From positions 1-19,921 of the forward strand of contig WTGT01000058.1 in assembly GCA_011523445.1 (NCBI GenBank): DNA of 19,921 nucleotides, written 5' to 3'. Position 1 is the stretch's first letter. Each line of letters begins with the position of its first letter. Positions 8,606 through 15,842 of the stretch are shown here, in pieces. This DNA comes from Paracoccaceae bacterium (GTDB lineage: Bacteria > Pseudomonadota > Alphaproteobacteria > Rhodobacterales > Rhodobacteraceae). Under the pieces are notes generated by a model, which saw only the letters and a list, made by a program, of their open reading frames with translations, did no database searches and was not told the DNA's origin. The position numbers were made by a program, and so were the translations under genes.

Positions 8606-9322
8606 TTACACAACATCATGTGAATGGTCGTGTTTGTGTGGATAATAGGCCAATTCGTTTTGGGGAAATCTGCCAAACAGTTCCACAAATTTCTCATCTT
8701 CAAAAATCAAACTTGGCTCGCCCTGACAACAGATATGCCCATTCAGGCAAATTACCCAGTTGGAAAATGAAGAAACCACATGCATTTCATGGCTAACCAA
8801 AATAACGGCACAATTTGTTCTGGCTCGATAATCATTGACTAGTCGGTAAAATCTCTCTTCACCCTCTGCATCCATTCCCTGAGTTGCTTCATCCATTATT
8901 AATAGGTTTGGTTCTGCAAGAAGCGCCCTTGCATACAAAACCCTTTGAGTTTGTCCACCCGACAAACTCAAGAGTGGAACTTTCATAAGGTGGGCAATTC
9001 CTGTTTCCTCGGCAATACTTCGTATTTTCTTGCTAGGGAATTTGCGGCCCAGATTCAAAAAACAGTTTACGTCAATGGGAATGGTGTCGTTGACATTCAA
9101 TTTTTGTGGAACATAACCGATCCGCAAATCGGTATCCCTGACAATCGCTCCCTTGGTAGGGTTGTATGCACCAATTATCAATTTCAGAATTGTTGTCTTG
9201 CCAGAGCCATTCGGTCCAACAATTGTCAGAAAGATTCCTGGCTCTACAGTAAACGAAACATCATGAACGACCAACTTATCCTGATGGGAAAATCCAACTC
9301 CATCAAATTTCACTAAAGACAT
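8606..9322 (-). CDS. znuC: ZnuC-like zinc/manganese ABC transporter ATP-binding protein
   Basis: Cytoplasmic ATPase expected to power a metal-ion importer (ZnuABC type). All ABC elements are present in 238 residues: Walker A GPNGSGKT at 36-43, Q-loop Gln73 in YVPQKLNVN, signature LSGGQTQR from 120, Walker B LLIMDE at 140-145, and switch His178 in SHEMH. The short length, the LSGGQTQRVLYARALL wording and the His-rich tail YYPHKHDHSHD are characteristic of ZnuC rather than of siderophore or amino-acid ATPases. The ATG at 9322 has no strong ribosome site. It follows the GPP34 gene by 49 bp on the same strand. Neither a permease (znuB) nor a solute-binding protein (znuA) is next to it, although znuB normally overlaps or abuts znuC; the partners must be elsewhere or missing. 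Confidence 0.84.
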   Translation of the reverse strand: MSLVKFDGVGFSHQDKLVVHDVSFTVEPGIFLTIVGPNGSGKTTILKLIIGAYNPTKGAIVRDTDLRIGYVPQKLNVNDTIPIDVNCFLNLGRKFPSKKIRSIAEETGIAHLMKVPLLSLSGGQTQRVLYARALLAEPNLLIMDEATQGMDAEGEERFYRLVNDYRARTNCAVILVSHEMHVVSSFSNWVICLNGHICCQGEPSLIFEDEKFVELFGRFPQNELAYYPHKHDHSHDVV

Positions 9323-9371
9323 ACTGGTTCAACCAATTATGAACATGGGAACAATTACTGAAAGCGAATAC

Positions 9372-10022
9372 TCAGAAAGGTGGATGTAAGGCCAATGCCA
9401 GAGAGGCTTCAATATCCCTCACCGAGTTAGTTACCGCCCTGCCCAGCAAGTCCATGTTTCTGATCTGCTTGATTCGTTCAAGTGAACGCTTGTGCTCGCT
9501 TTCAGATAATAGATGCTTGAAAATCCCGCTGGCTTCAACCAGGCTGATGATTACAATATCCCTTGGGTTGGGCAATTTGTCACTAAATAACAAGTCAAGG
9601 ATTCTGAGTTTTACTTCCTGTTCGGCCTTTCCGTCAACAACCGGATATCTCCTGGTTCTGAAAACCCACAAAAACCTGTCATCGACCTTTTCAAGAATTT
9701 TCTTTTCGATCAACCGATCCAAAGCCATTTTTTTGATTTCGTCAGCATTCAATGCACATTTCTCAACCCAGAACTTGCCATTGTTGACTTCGTCTGATTC
9801 AACAATCATTTGCAAGGTAGGATCAAGCATTTCATCACCGGTTGGACTGGAATCAATTACAACCAGTTGACTTAAATCAGTATCAATCTTGTTTTTGAGG
9901 GCGAGCTCCATTAGAACGGCACCCGATAGGACACATCGCAAGGTAAGTTCTGGAACATGGAGGATTTTCCCATCTTCATCTTCCAATAACATCAGCATTA
10001 TTTCTTCTGGAAAAGTTAACAT
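9372..10022 (-). CDS. GPP34 (Golgi phosphoprotein 3-like) domain protein
   Basis: A 216-residue protein with the GPP34 fold pattern: LTFPEEIMLMLLEDEDGKI at the N-terminus, LSGAVLMELALKNKID (about residues 32-47), a following VIDSSPTGDEMLDPTLQ segment, and a helical C-terminal half ending in ALALHPPF. In eukaryotes GOLPH3/Vps74 binds phosphatidylinositol-4-phosphate and retains Golgi glycosyltransferases. Bacterial members are widespread but mostly uncharacterised, so no function is assigned; peripheral membrane or polar lipid association is only a guess. I chose the ATG at 10022 because AAAAGGG lies a few bases upstream; a TTG at 10043 would add seven residues (MKSKRVS). It precedes znuC on the same strand and is divergent from moaA. 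Confidence 0.75.
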   Translation of the reverse strand: MLTFPEEIMLMLLEDEDGKILHVPELTLRCVLSGAVLMELALKNKIDTDLSQLVVIDSSPTGDEMLDPTLQMIVESDEVNNGKFWVEKCALNADEIKKMALDRLIEKKILEKVDDRFLWVFRTRRYPVVDGKAEQEVKLRILDLLFSDKLPNPRDIVIISLVEASGIFKHLLSESEHKRSLERIKQIRNMDLLGRAVTNSVRDIEASLALALHPPF

Positions 10023-10070
10023 TGAAACCCTTTTGCTTTTCAATTTGATTTATGGATACCTTGATTTTCT

Positions 10071-10083
10071 ATTGTAATACAAT
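10071..10083. promoter_or_regulatory. ATTGTA-A-TACAAT dyad, candidate operator in the GPP34/moaA divergent spacer
   Basis: Perfect 6-1-6 inverted repeat 49 bp upstream of the GPP34-znuC unit and about 210 bp upstream of moaA. AT-rich dyads with one central base are typical of Fur-superfamily (Fur, Zur, Irr) sites, and the downstream unit contains a zinc-transport ATPase. A second weaker dyad AATAT-gaaca-ATATT overlaps it (10081-10095). Assignment to Zur is a guess. Confidence 0.3.
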
Positions 10084-10292
10084 ATGAACAATATTCAACT
10101 TCTAGTTTCATAATTAACTATTTACAGAACCCGCTCACTTGAATTTCCAATTCAAAAATACCTAGTTTAACTGTAGTTTTCCTCTTGTAAGGAAAATTAA
10201 ACTCTTATTTTCTCGGGAATCTGCACAAAAGGTGGCTTGAAATTTCCTATCAGACAATAAACTCCCAGAACCTCACGAATTATCCTTCAATT

Positions 10293-11303
10293 ATGGATAA
10301 GGCAGAACTGATTGATCCCTTTCAGAGGAAAATTACCTATTTGCGGGTTTCAGTTACCGACAGGTGCGACTTTCGTTGTGTTTACTGCATGTCAGAACAT
10401 ATGGTCTTCCTTCCCAAAAAGGATTTGCTTTCGCTAGAGGAACTAGACCGTATCTGCACCATTTTTATCAATTTGGGTGTAAGAAAGATTAGGCTGACCG
10501 GTGGCGAACCATTGGTACGAAGAGGTATACTGCAATTTATCGAGGGAATGTCCAGACACTTGGAAGACAATTCACTTGATGAACTAACCATTACCACCAA
10601 TGGCTCCCAATTGGCCAAAAAAGCAAAAGACCTCTATGCTGCCGGGATAAGGAGAATTAATGTTTCCCTTGATACCTTGAGCCCGAAAAAGTTCAAACAA
10701 ATTACCAGATGGGGGAAACTCGAACAGGTAATGGAGGGAATCAAAGAAGCCCAAGAAACTGGATTAAAGGTAAAAATCAATACGGTGGCTCTCAAGGGAT
10801 TTAACGAGATTGAATTGTTTGCCCTTTGCGACTGGTGTCATGTCAATGGATTCGATTTGACTTTCATTGAAGTTATGCCAATGGGAGATATTGGCAATGA
10901 AAACAGACTTGGGCAATATTGGTCCCTGCAAGATCTAAGAAGTCAATTGAGTACCCGATTTACCTTGCAGGACCTTGCCGAAAGAACTGGAGGACCCGCA
11001 CGTTATGTACAAGTCAGAGAAACCGGTCAAAAGATTGGTTTCATTACACCCCTCAGCCATAATTTTTGTGAAAGTTGCAATCGTGTCAGGCTAACCTGTA
11101 CGGGTGAACTGTTTATGTGTTTGGGACAAGAGGACAATGCAGATTTGAAAACCTTGATGAGAAAATATCCAGATGACGATTCCAAGGTCATTGAGGGAAT
11201 CAGAGAGGCCATCTCAAGAAAACCAAAAGGGCATGATTTTGATTATTCCCGTCAGAAGATCGATGGTCAGGTTTCAAGGTTTATGAGCCATACGGGTGGG
11301 TAG
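10293..11303 (+). CDS. moaA: GTP 3',8-cyclase, radical SAM molybdenum cofactor enzyme
   Basis: Radical SAM enzyme that converts GTP to 3',8-cyclo-7,8-dihydro-GTP, the first step of molybdopterin synthesis. The 336-residue protein is full length. It carries the SAM [4Fe-4S] ligands Cys25, Cys29 and Cys32 in TDRCDFRCVYCM, the SAM-contact motif LTGGEPLVR at 68-76, TITTNGS near 99-105, and the second cluster ligands Cys259, Cys262 and Cys276 in NFCESCNRVRLTC...MCLG. It ends with the Gly-Gly pair that MoaA needs for activity. The usual partner moaC is not adjacent. Only 16 bp separate it from msrB, so the two are probably co-transcribed. The 250-bp upstream spacer is AT-rich, with no recognisable Moco riboswitch and no strong ribosome site at the ATG. 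Confidence 0.95.
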   Translation: MDKAELIDPFQRKITYLRVSVTDRCDFRCVYCMSEHMVFLPKKDLLSLEELDRICTIFINLGVRKIRLTGGEPLVRRGILQFIEGMSRHLEDNSLDELTITTNGSQLAKKAKDLYAAGIRRINVSLDTLSPKKFKQITRWGKLEQVMEGIKEAQETGLKVKINTVALKGFNEIELFALCDWCHVNGFDLTFIEVMPMGDIGNENRLGQYWSLQDLRSQLSTRFTLQDLAERTGGPARYVQVRETGQKIGFITPLSHNFCESCNRVRLTCTGELFMCLGQEDNADLKTLMRKYPDDDSKVIEGIREAISRKPKGHDFDYSRQKIDGQVSRFMSHTGG

Positions 11304-11319
11304 GACTAAGGAGTGAACA

Positions 11320-11718
11320 ATGACGGATAAAATTATCAAGACCGATTTGGAGTGGCGTGAACAGCTTTCCGATCTATCATTCAGGGTTACACGGAAGGGT
11401 GGTACTGAAAGGCCATTTACAAATGACAATTTCCCCAAGATGAATGGTATATTTAGCTGTATTTGCTGTGGTACTGAACTGTTTGATTCCAACCACAAAT
11501 TTGATTCGGGTACCGGCTGGCCATCATTCTATCAACCAAAAGTCGCAGAAAACATTGGAGAAAAAAGCGATTTTTCCCTATTCCGTAAACGAACGGAAGT
11601 CATTTGCAACATGTGTGATGCACACCTTGGACATGTGTTTCCTGATGGCCCAAAACCAACCGGGTTGCGATATTGCATCAACGGAGCAGCTTTAAAATTC
11701 AATCCTGAAGAATCCTAG
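11320..11718 (+). CDS. msrB: Peptide-methionine (R)-S-oxide reductase
   Basis: Repairs methionine-R-sulfoxide in oxidised proteins, using thioredoxin for regeneration. The 132-residue protein has the full MsrB set: zinc ligands Cys47 and Cys50 (SCICCG) and Cys96 and Cys99 (ICNMCDAHLGH), FDSGTGWPSF at 61-70, HVFPDGPKPTGLRYCINGAAL with the catalytic Cys119. It has a consensus AAGGAG ribosome site at 11308-11313 and follows moaA closely. The last 129 bp are repeated, in decayed form, about 4.25 kb to the right at 15843-15970. The stop codon region overlaps a remnant of the 3' end of bamE on the opposite strand, showing that the ancestral neighbour was bamE. Confidence 0.96.
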   Translation: MTDKIIKTDLEWREQLSDLSFRVTRKGGTERPFTNDNFPKMNGIFSCICCGTELFDSNHKFDSGTGWPSFYQPKVAENIGEKSDFSLFRKRTEVICNMCDAHLGHVFPDGPKPTGLRYCINGAALKFNPEES

Positions 11719-11759
11719 TTTTCAAACTGTCTTTCTGTCGGAGCAAGCAGTGCACCTGA
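11590..11759. repeat. Left copy of the msrB/bamE junction direct repeat
   Basis: This stretch and 15843-16011 align end to end in the same orientation with about 25 differences and one single-base gap, roughly 85% identity by hand. The copy contains the 3' end of msrB (intact here) and the 3' end of bamE (remnant here). Beyond 11759, just after TGCACCTGA, the two copies stop matching. The pair brackets the proVWX block. Confidence 0.9.
11715..11759 (-). pseudogene. bamE: Remnant of the bamE 3' end (14 codons plus stop)
   Basis: Read on the minus strand it gives SGALLAPTERQFEN and a stop, against SGALIAPAERQFDN and a stop in the intact bamE at 15967. The substitutions are conservative and the frame is preserved, so the stub either diverged under selection before it was cut off or came from a related strain. 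The stop codon overlaps the msrB stop by a few bases, showing the original tail-to-tail arrangement. Nothing 5' of these codons remains here. Confidence 0.85.
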
Positions 11760-11884
11760 TCTTGACTTAAGATATTTAACCCTCTTCCATAAAATGAACT
11801 CCCATTTTCAGGCCTTCAAGACGGGGTTCTTGTGCGTGGCAAAATGTAGTTCTATTTCTTGATTGAAGAATCCCATTCCAAGGG

Positions 11885-11893
11885 TTATCCACA
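11885..11893 (+). other. Single consensus DnaA-box nonamer upstream of proV
   Basis: TTATCCACA matches the consensus DnaA box exactly. It is alone, without a cluster or AT-rich unwinding element that I can recognise, so it is not by itself an origin. The 234 bp from the repeat end to proV otherwise hold no gene; a TTGACA hexamer at 11937-11942 lacks a good -10 partner. Confidence 0.25.
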
Positions 11894-11993
11894 TCCAATT
11901 ACATAAGGAAGATAATTTAGTTTGTTGTCCGATAACTTGACATTCTTTTGAAAATCATGAAGGTAAGGACAAGCAAAGGAGAAAGCCCGGAAC

Positions 11994-13055
11994 ATGACAG
12001 ATAGCAGCAGCGCCAATGTTGTCGAAACACGCAATGTATGGAAAATCTTTGGCGACCGGGCGGACGAAGCTCTTGAAGCAGTGCGCCAAGACAACCTTTC
12101 CAAAGATGAGGTGCTGGAGAGATTTGATGCCGTCGTCGGGGTAAGGGATGTTTCGATCAGTGCCGGTGCTGGAGAGATATTCTGTATCATGGGGCTGTCG
12201 GGATCAGGAAAGTCCACTCTCGTACGCCACATTAACCGCTTGATTGAACCTACTGCTGGCGAAATTCTGGTTAATGGAGTGAATGTAGGTATGCTGAAGC
12301 CAGAGGAGCTATTGGCAATGCGTGCGGAATCAATCGGGATGGTGTTCCAAAACATGGCGTTACTACCTCACAGAACTGTACGTGACAACATCGCGTTCGC
12401 ACTTGAATTAAGGAATGTTGACATATTCACCCGAAACAATGTCGCTGATAAAGTCATTGAACTGGTCAGTCTCAAAGGCTACGGAGATCGATATCCCTCA
12501 GAATTATCCGGCGGTATGCAGCAAAGAGTCGGACTTGCCAGAGCCTTGGCGGCCGATCCTGACATACTCTTAATGGACGAACCGTTCTCAGCCCTGGACC
12601 CGTTGATCCGGCGCGGACTTCAGGATGAATTCCTAGAACTCTCGGCATCCATGAAGAAAACCACACTCTTCATCACACATGATCTCGACGAAGCAATCCG
12701 CATGGGATCACGCATTGCGATCATGAAAGACGGAGAGATCGTGCAAACCGGAACACCGGAGGAGATCGTTACTAAACCCGCGGACGATTATGTCGCCGAT
12801 TTCGTTGCCGGCATTTCAAAACTCAGGCTTGTTTATGCCCATACGGTTATGATTCACATTGAAGAATTTGAATCCACGGGCAGCAAGCTACCAGCAATCG
12901 AAGAATGCCCGCGGGCTCATCCTGAGGACGACCTTGATAAATTGATCGGCCTCGCGGTTAACCAAGAAAACCCAGTAATCATTATGGACGACTCCATGCC
13001 GGTTGGTGTCGTGACTAAAGACGCGTTACTACGTGGAATTCAGGGGGAGACCTGA
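11994..13055 (+). CDS. proV: Glycine betaine/proline betaine ABC transporter ATP-binding protein
   Basis: ATPase of the ProU-type osmoprotectant importer; cytoplasmic, paired with ProW. The 353 residues include Walker A GLSGSGKST at 67-75, Q-loop Gln119 in VFQNMALLPHRTV, signature LSGGMQQRVGLARAL from 171, Walker B ILLMDEPFSALDP from 191, and switch His229 in ITHDLDEA. The N-terminal region with VWKIFG and a helical insert before Walker A is specific to ProV/OpuAA. A degenerate C-terminal CBS-like region (about 280-353) ends the protein and is shorter than in E. coli ProV. AAAGGAG lies 11-12 bp upstream of the ATG. First gene of the proVWX operon; proW starts 3 bp after its stop. Base composition and codon choice (GCG, CGG, GAC-rich) differ from glmS, moaA and other neighbours, consistent with transfer. 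Confidence 0.95.
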   Translation: MTDSSSANVVETRNVWKIFGDRADEALEAVRQDNLSKDEVLERFDAVVGVRDVSISAGAGEIFCIMGLSGSGKSTLVRHINRLIEPTAGEILVNGVNVGMLKPEELLAMRAESIGMVFQNMALLPHRTVRDNIAFALELRNVDIFTRNNVADKVIELVSLKGYGDRYPSELSGGMQQRVGLARALAADPDILLMDEPFSALDPLIRRGLQDEFLELSASMKKTTLFITHDLDEAIRMGSRIAIMKDGEIVQTGTPEEIVTKPADDYVADFVAGISKLRLVYAHTVMIHIEEFESTGSKLPAIEECPRAHPEDDLDKLIGLAVNQENPVIIMDDSMPVGVVTKDALLRGIQGET

Positions 13056-13058
13056 GCA

Positions 13059-14603
13059 ATGTCATCAGATGACGACATCCGAAAACCATTCCTGGAGTTT
13101 GCCGGGCCTAACGGTGCCTACTATGCAAATGTATTTCTTAAGATTCAAAAGGCAACGCTTAGCCGGACCCATCTGAACCCGGTTGCCTTAGTGGGAAGTT
13201 TCATTTGGGCGGCTCTGCGCGGAAGCTGGTTACTTTTTACTATTGGATTTGTGATTGATTTAGTCGCAGCCATAAACGTAGCCCTGCATTTCAAGTTCGC
13301 CCAAGCTGCTGTGGATAATGTCGATCGGGCGTATTTGGTCGAACGATACGAAGGATGGTCACAGTCACACATTATCGCTGCTGTCGTGATCTTTATTTTG
13401 GGGCGGCTACTATTCTCCTGGCTAGCGGACCGCTTCTATGTTATCCAATACAACCGTTGGCGGATCAACAATTCCGTCAACAGCGGAGTCTCAATGACAA
13501 GGCTTGTGATCGTCACCATCGTGTCAGTGTTGATTGTACCGCCGATGATTTATAGAGCATCTCAGTTTTCACCTGATGCCCGAACCTGTATCAAGCAGGA
13601 TCGTGCAATAGACAGAGGGGAAGAAGTTTCATTCAAGGCTCGGTTTGACTGTTTTACGATTGGCGAATTTCCAACGCTTTTCTGGATCGAACGCCCAGAC
13701 CAAATCTCTTTTCCGCGGGATGAGAATGGTGAGCGGATCGTTCAGAGAACTCCTCCCCGTGAGGGCTCACCTCCAGTCAATCTTAACACGTTGGTTGCAC
13801 AGAAGATCGATGACGGGATTGGTTACGTAACTGTGTTTTACGCATTTTTGTTCGATGAGATCACAAGATTGCTCCGCACTATGCTTACAGCCATCACATC
13901 GGTGTTTGTTGGAACACCGTGGCCTGTAACGATGGGGGTTCTGTTGTTTGTTGCCTACAGAATGGCAGGAATCCGTACGACAATCTTTGTCGGTGCTTCG
14001 CTGATATATTTGGCACTATTCGGGTTTTGGCAGACAGCGATGGACACTCTGTCGCTCGTCGTGGCGGCATCCATCATTTGTGTTGTCATTGGGCTACCTA
14101 CCGGTATTTGGGTCGGCAAGTCGAAGCGTGCCCAATTCATAGTGACTCCAATATTGGATGTCATGCAGACCATCCCTTCGTTTGTGTATCTGCTGCCCGC
14201 GATCGCATTCTTTTCGATTGGAAAGCCTCCCGGAATCCTTGCGACGGTGATTTTTGCAGCACCTCCCATGGTACGTTTGACCGCACTTGGAATTCGGCAA
14301 GTGTCAGAGGATACAAAAGAAGCCGCTCTGGCTTTCGGTGCCAATCCACGTCAGCTATTGACCAAAGTGGAGCTACCGCTTGCCCTGCCGTCTATCATGG
14401 CAGGTATCAATCAGGTGGTCATGATGAGCCTGTCCATGGTAGTCATCGCAGCATTGATCGGGGCGGGCGGCATGGGATATATAGTAACGGAAGCTCTTGA
14501 AAACACGGAAACCGGCCGCGGTGTGTTGGCCGGAGTAGGAATTGCCCTGTTGGCGATGATGATCGACAGGGTGGTACAGAAGGCGAACTTGGGTCGCCGT
14601 TAA
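13059..14603 (+). CDS. proW: Glycine betaine/proline betaine ABC transporter permease with long N-terminal extension
   Basis: Inner-membrane channel subunit of the ProU-type importer. The C-terminal part (about 285-510) is the standard binding-protein-dependent permease domain, with several hydrophobic helices and the ATPase-coupling EAA loop EAALAFGANP...VELPLALPSI at 421-446. At 514 residues it is much longer than E. coli ProW (354). The extra N-terminal part has a soluble start (FLEFAGPNGAYYANVF, 11-26), hydrophobic segments near 43-75, 104-128 and 147-167, and a hydrophilic section of about 90 residues (168-255) with two Cys (177, 198) that would suit a periplasmic disulfide. The start is strongly supported by AGGGGGAG 10 bp upstream. 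Foreign-looking codon use is shared with proV and proX. Confidence 0.93.
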   Translation: MSSDDDIRKPFLEFAGPNGAYYANVFLKIQKATLSRTHLNPVALVGSFIWAALRGSWLLFTIGFVIDLVAAINVALHFKFAQAAVDNVDRAYLVERYEGWSQSHIIAAVVIFILGRLLFSWLADRFYVIQYNRWRINNSVNSGVSMTRLVIVTIVSVLIVPPMIYRASQFSPDARTCIKQDRAIDRGEEVSFKARFDCFTIGEFPTLFWIERPDQISFPRDENGERIVQRTPPREGSPPVNLNTLVAQKIDDGIGYVTVFYAFLFDEITRLLRTMLTAITSVFVGTPWPVTMGVLLFVAYRMAGIRTTIFVGASLIYLALFGFWQTAMDTLSLVVAASIICVVIGLPTGIWVGKSKRAQFIVTPILDVMQTIPSFVYLLPAIAFFSIGKPPGILATVIFAAPPMVRLTALGIRQVSEDTKEAALAFGANPRQLLTKVELPLALPSIMAGINQVVMMSLSMVVIAALIGAGGMGYIVTEALENTETGRGVLAGVGIALLAMMIDRVVQKANLGRR

Positions 14604-14612
14604 TTTTAATCC

Positions 14613-14630
14613 GGTGCATTTCAATGCACC
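14613..14630 (+). repeat. Intercistronic hairpin between proW and proX
   Basis: GGTGCATT and AATGCACC are exact inverted repeats with a TC spacer, 9 bp after the proW stop and 17 bp before the proX start. There is no T-run, so it is not a terminator. It could stabilise or be a processing point for the proX message, allowing more binding protein than membrane subunits. Confidence 0.5.
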
Positions 14631-14647
14631 ATATGAAAGGAAAAAGC

Positions 14648-15604
14648 ATGAAGCTAATTAAAACCTTATTGGCCAGTGCAGCGATTTCGCTGGGTATGTC
14701 TGGCTCGATGACTGCGGACACCTCCACGGTTACCATTTCGGATCTGACTTGGACGGGGGCTGAGGCCATCGCGCATGTAATCAAGGCGGTCATCGATGGC
14801 CCTCTCAACTCCGAAGCTATAATTGTTGAGGGACTTTCAGATGGGTCGGTTGTTGCCGCAGGAATGGACAAGGGAGATGGTTCCGCTGACGTTTACACTG
14901 ATCTGTGGATGCCGAATAGACAGGGGATCTGGGACAAGTATGTTGTTCAAGCCAATACTGTCGGGCACAATGAACCCTATCTCGGCACACAGCATATGTA
15001 TGTGCCAACCTACATGGCGGGCGAAGTCAGTACAGTCGATGACCTCAGAAAACCCGAAGTCGCGGCCATGTTTGACAAAGACGGCAACGGCAAAGGCGAA
15101 TACTGGGCAGGTGATGCTGGCTGGAAGTCCACGAGAATGTGGCAGGTCAAATTCAAAAGTTACGGTCTCGACGAACTCTGGGAACCAGAAATCATCCCGG
15201 ATGCCACGTTCAAGGCGCAGTTGAAAACTGCAATCACCCGAGAGCAACCGATTCTGTTTTATTATTGGACACCGGAATGGGTACATGCGGCCTACGACAT
15301 CACTGCGATTCAAGAGCCTGAAAGGACACCGGGCTGCGAAGACCACGACCTAGACAACGAGGATTGGCTTGAGGTCTCCCATTTTTCATGCGTCAGCAGT
15401 GACGCAATGATTTATGTTGCCTATTCAAAGTCCCTTGAGCAGCGTAATCCTCCGGTTGCCAAGTTCCTGAACCAGATCAAGCTTGATCCGGCCGCTGTGA
15501 ACCAGTGGATTCTGCAGATTGGCCGTGATAAGGAAGATCCAAGGGATGTTGCTGAAGATTGGGTTGCAAACAACATGGACATCGTCAATTCGTGGATCAA
15601 CTAA
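14648..15604 (+). CDS. proX: Periplasmic glycine betaine/proline betaine-binding protein
   Basis: Captures betaine-type osmoprotectants in the periplasm for ProVW. The 318-residue precursor has a Sec signal peptide (MKLIK, hydrophobic core LLASAAISLGM, cleavage probably near MTA-D at about residue 23). The mature part has the OpuAC-type pattern: SDLTWTGAEAIAHVI, GLSDGSVVAAGMDKGDGSADVYTDLWMP, and FYYWTPEWVHAAYD, giving the aromatic residues that form the cation-pi cage for quaternary ammonium ligands. Two Cys (GCEDHD and FSCVSS) may form a disulfide. The mature protein is strongly acidic, as is common in marine bacteria. I chose the ATG at 14648 because AAAGGA precedes it; an upstream in-frame ATG at 14624 lies in the hairpin arm and would put charged residues before the signal. 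A strong terminator follows. Confidence 0.94.
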   Translation: MKLIKTLLASAAISLGMSGSMTADTSTVTISDLTWTGAEAIAHVIKAVIDGPLNSEAIIVEGLSDGSVVAAGMDKGDGSADVYTDLWMPNRQGIWDKYVVQANTVGHNEPYLGTQHMYVPTYMAGEVSTVDDLRKPEVAAMFDKDGNGKGEYWAGDAGWKSTRMWQVKFKSYGLDELWEPEIIPDATFKAQLKTAITREQPILFYYWTPEWVHAAYDITAIQEPERTPGCEDHDLDNEDWLEVSHFSCVSSDAMIYVAYSKSLEQRNPPVAKFLNQIKLDPAAVNQWILQIGRDKEDPRDVAEDWVANNMDIVNSWIN

Positions 15605-15702
15605 TCCGGTAGGCCACTTGAGATGATGGTTCGGTTTTTCCAGGAAAACGCGGATTGAAGTGAGTTCGGTCAGTCCCTGGAAGACTAACTTTTCAAAATT
15701 GC

Positions 15703-15738
15703 AACGAGCGGAAATAACCTTTTCCGCTCGTTCTTTTT
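15703..15738 (+). terminator. Rho-independent terminator of proVWX
   Basis: Exact 12-bp arms AACGAGCGGAAA (15703-15714) and TTTCCGCTCGTT (15721-15732) with a 6-base loop, followed by CTTTTTAG. It lies about 100 bp after the proX stop and closes the transporter operon inside the repeat-flanked block. This is the clearest intrinsic terminator in the window. Confidence 0.9.
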
Positions 15739-15842
15739 AGTGATTTAGAGATACTTGGAATTCAATGCCCAAAAACCACATCAATATCCAGATCGTCAAA
15801 TCGGTTCTGAACAGCGACAAAACTGGGCAACGGGTCAACGAA

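Noticed and set aside
10044..10292. Molybdenum-cofactor riboswitch upstream of moaA
   Set aside because: The spacer is AT-rich and shows no long GC-containing multi-stem structure; nothing resembling the element was found by eye.
14624..14647. Earlier in-frame ATG for proX
   Set aside because: It lies in the arm of the intercistronic hairpin, has no ribosome site, and would put MHHMKGKS before a good signal peptide that starts at 14648 behind AAAGGA.
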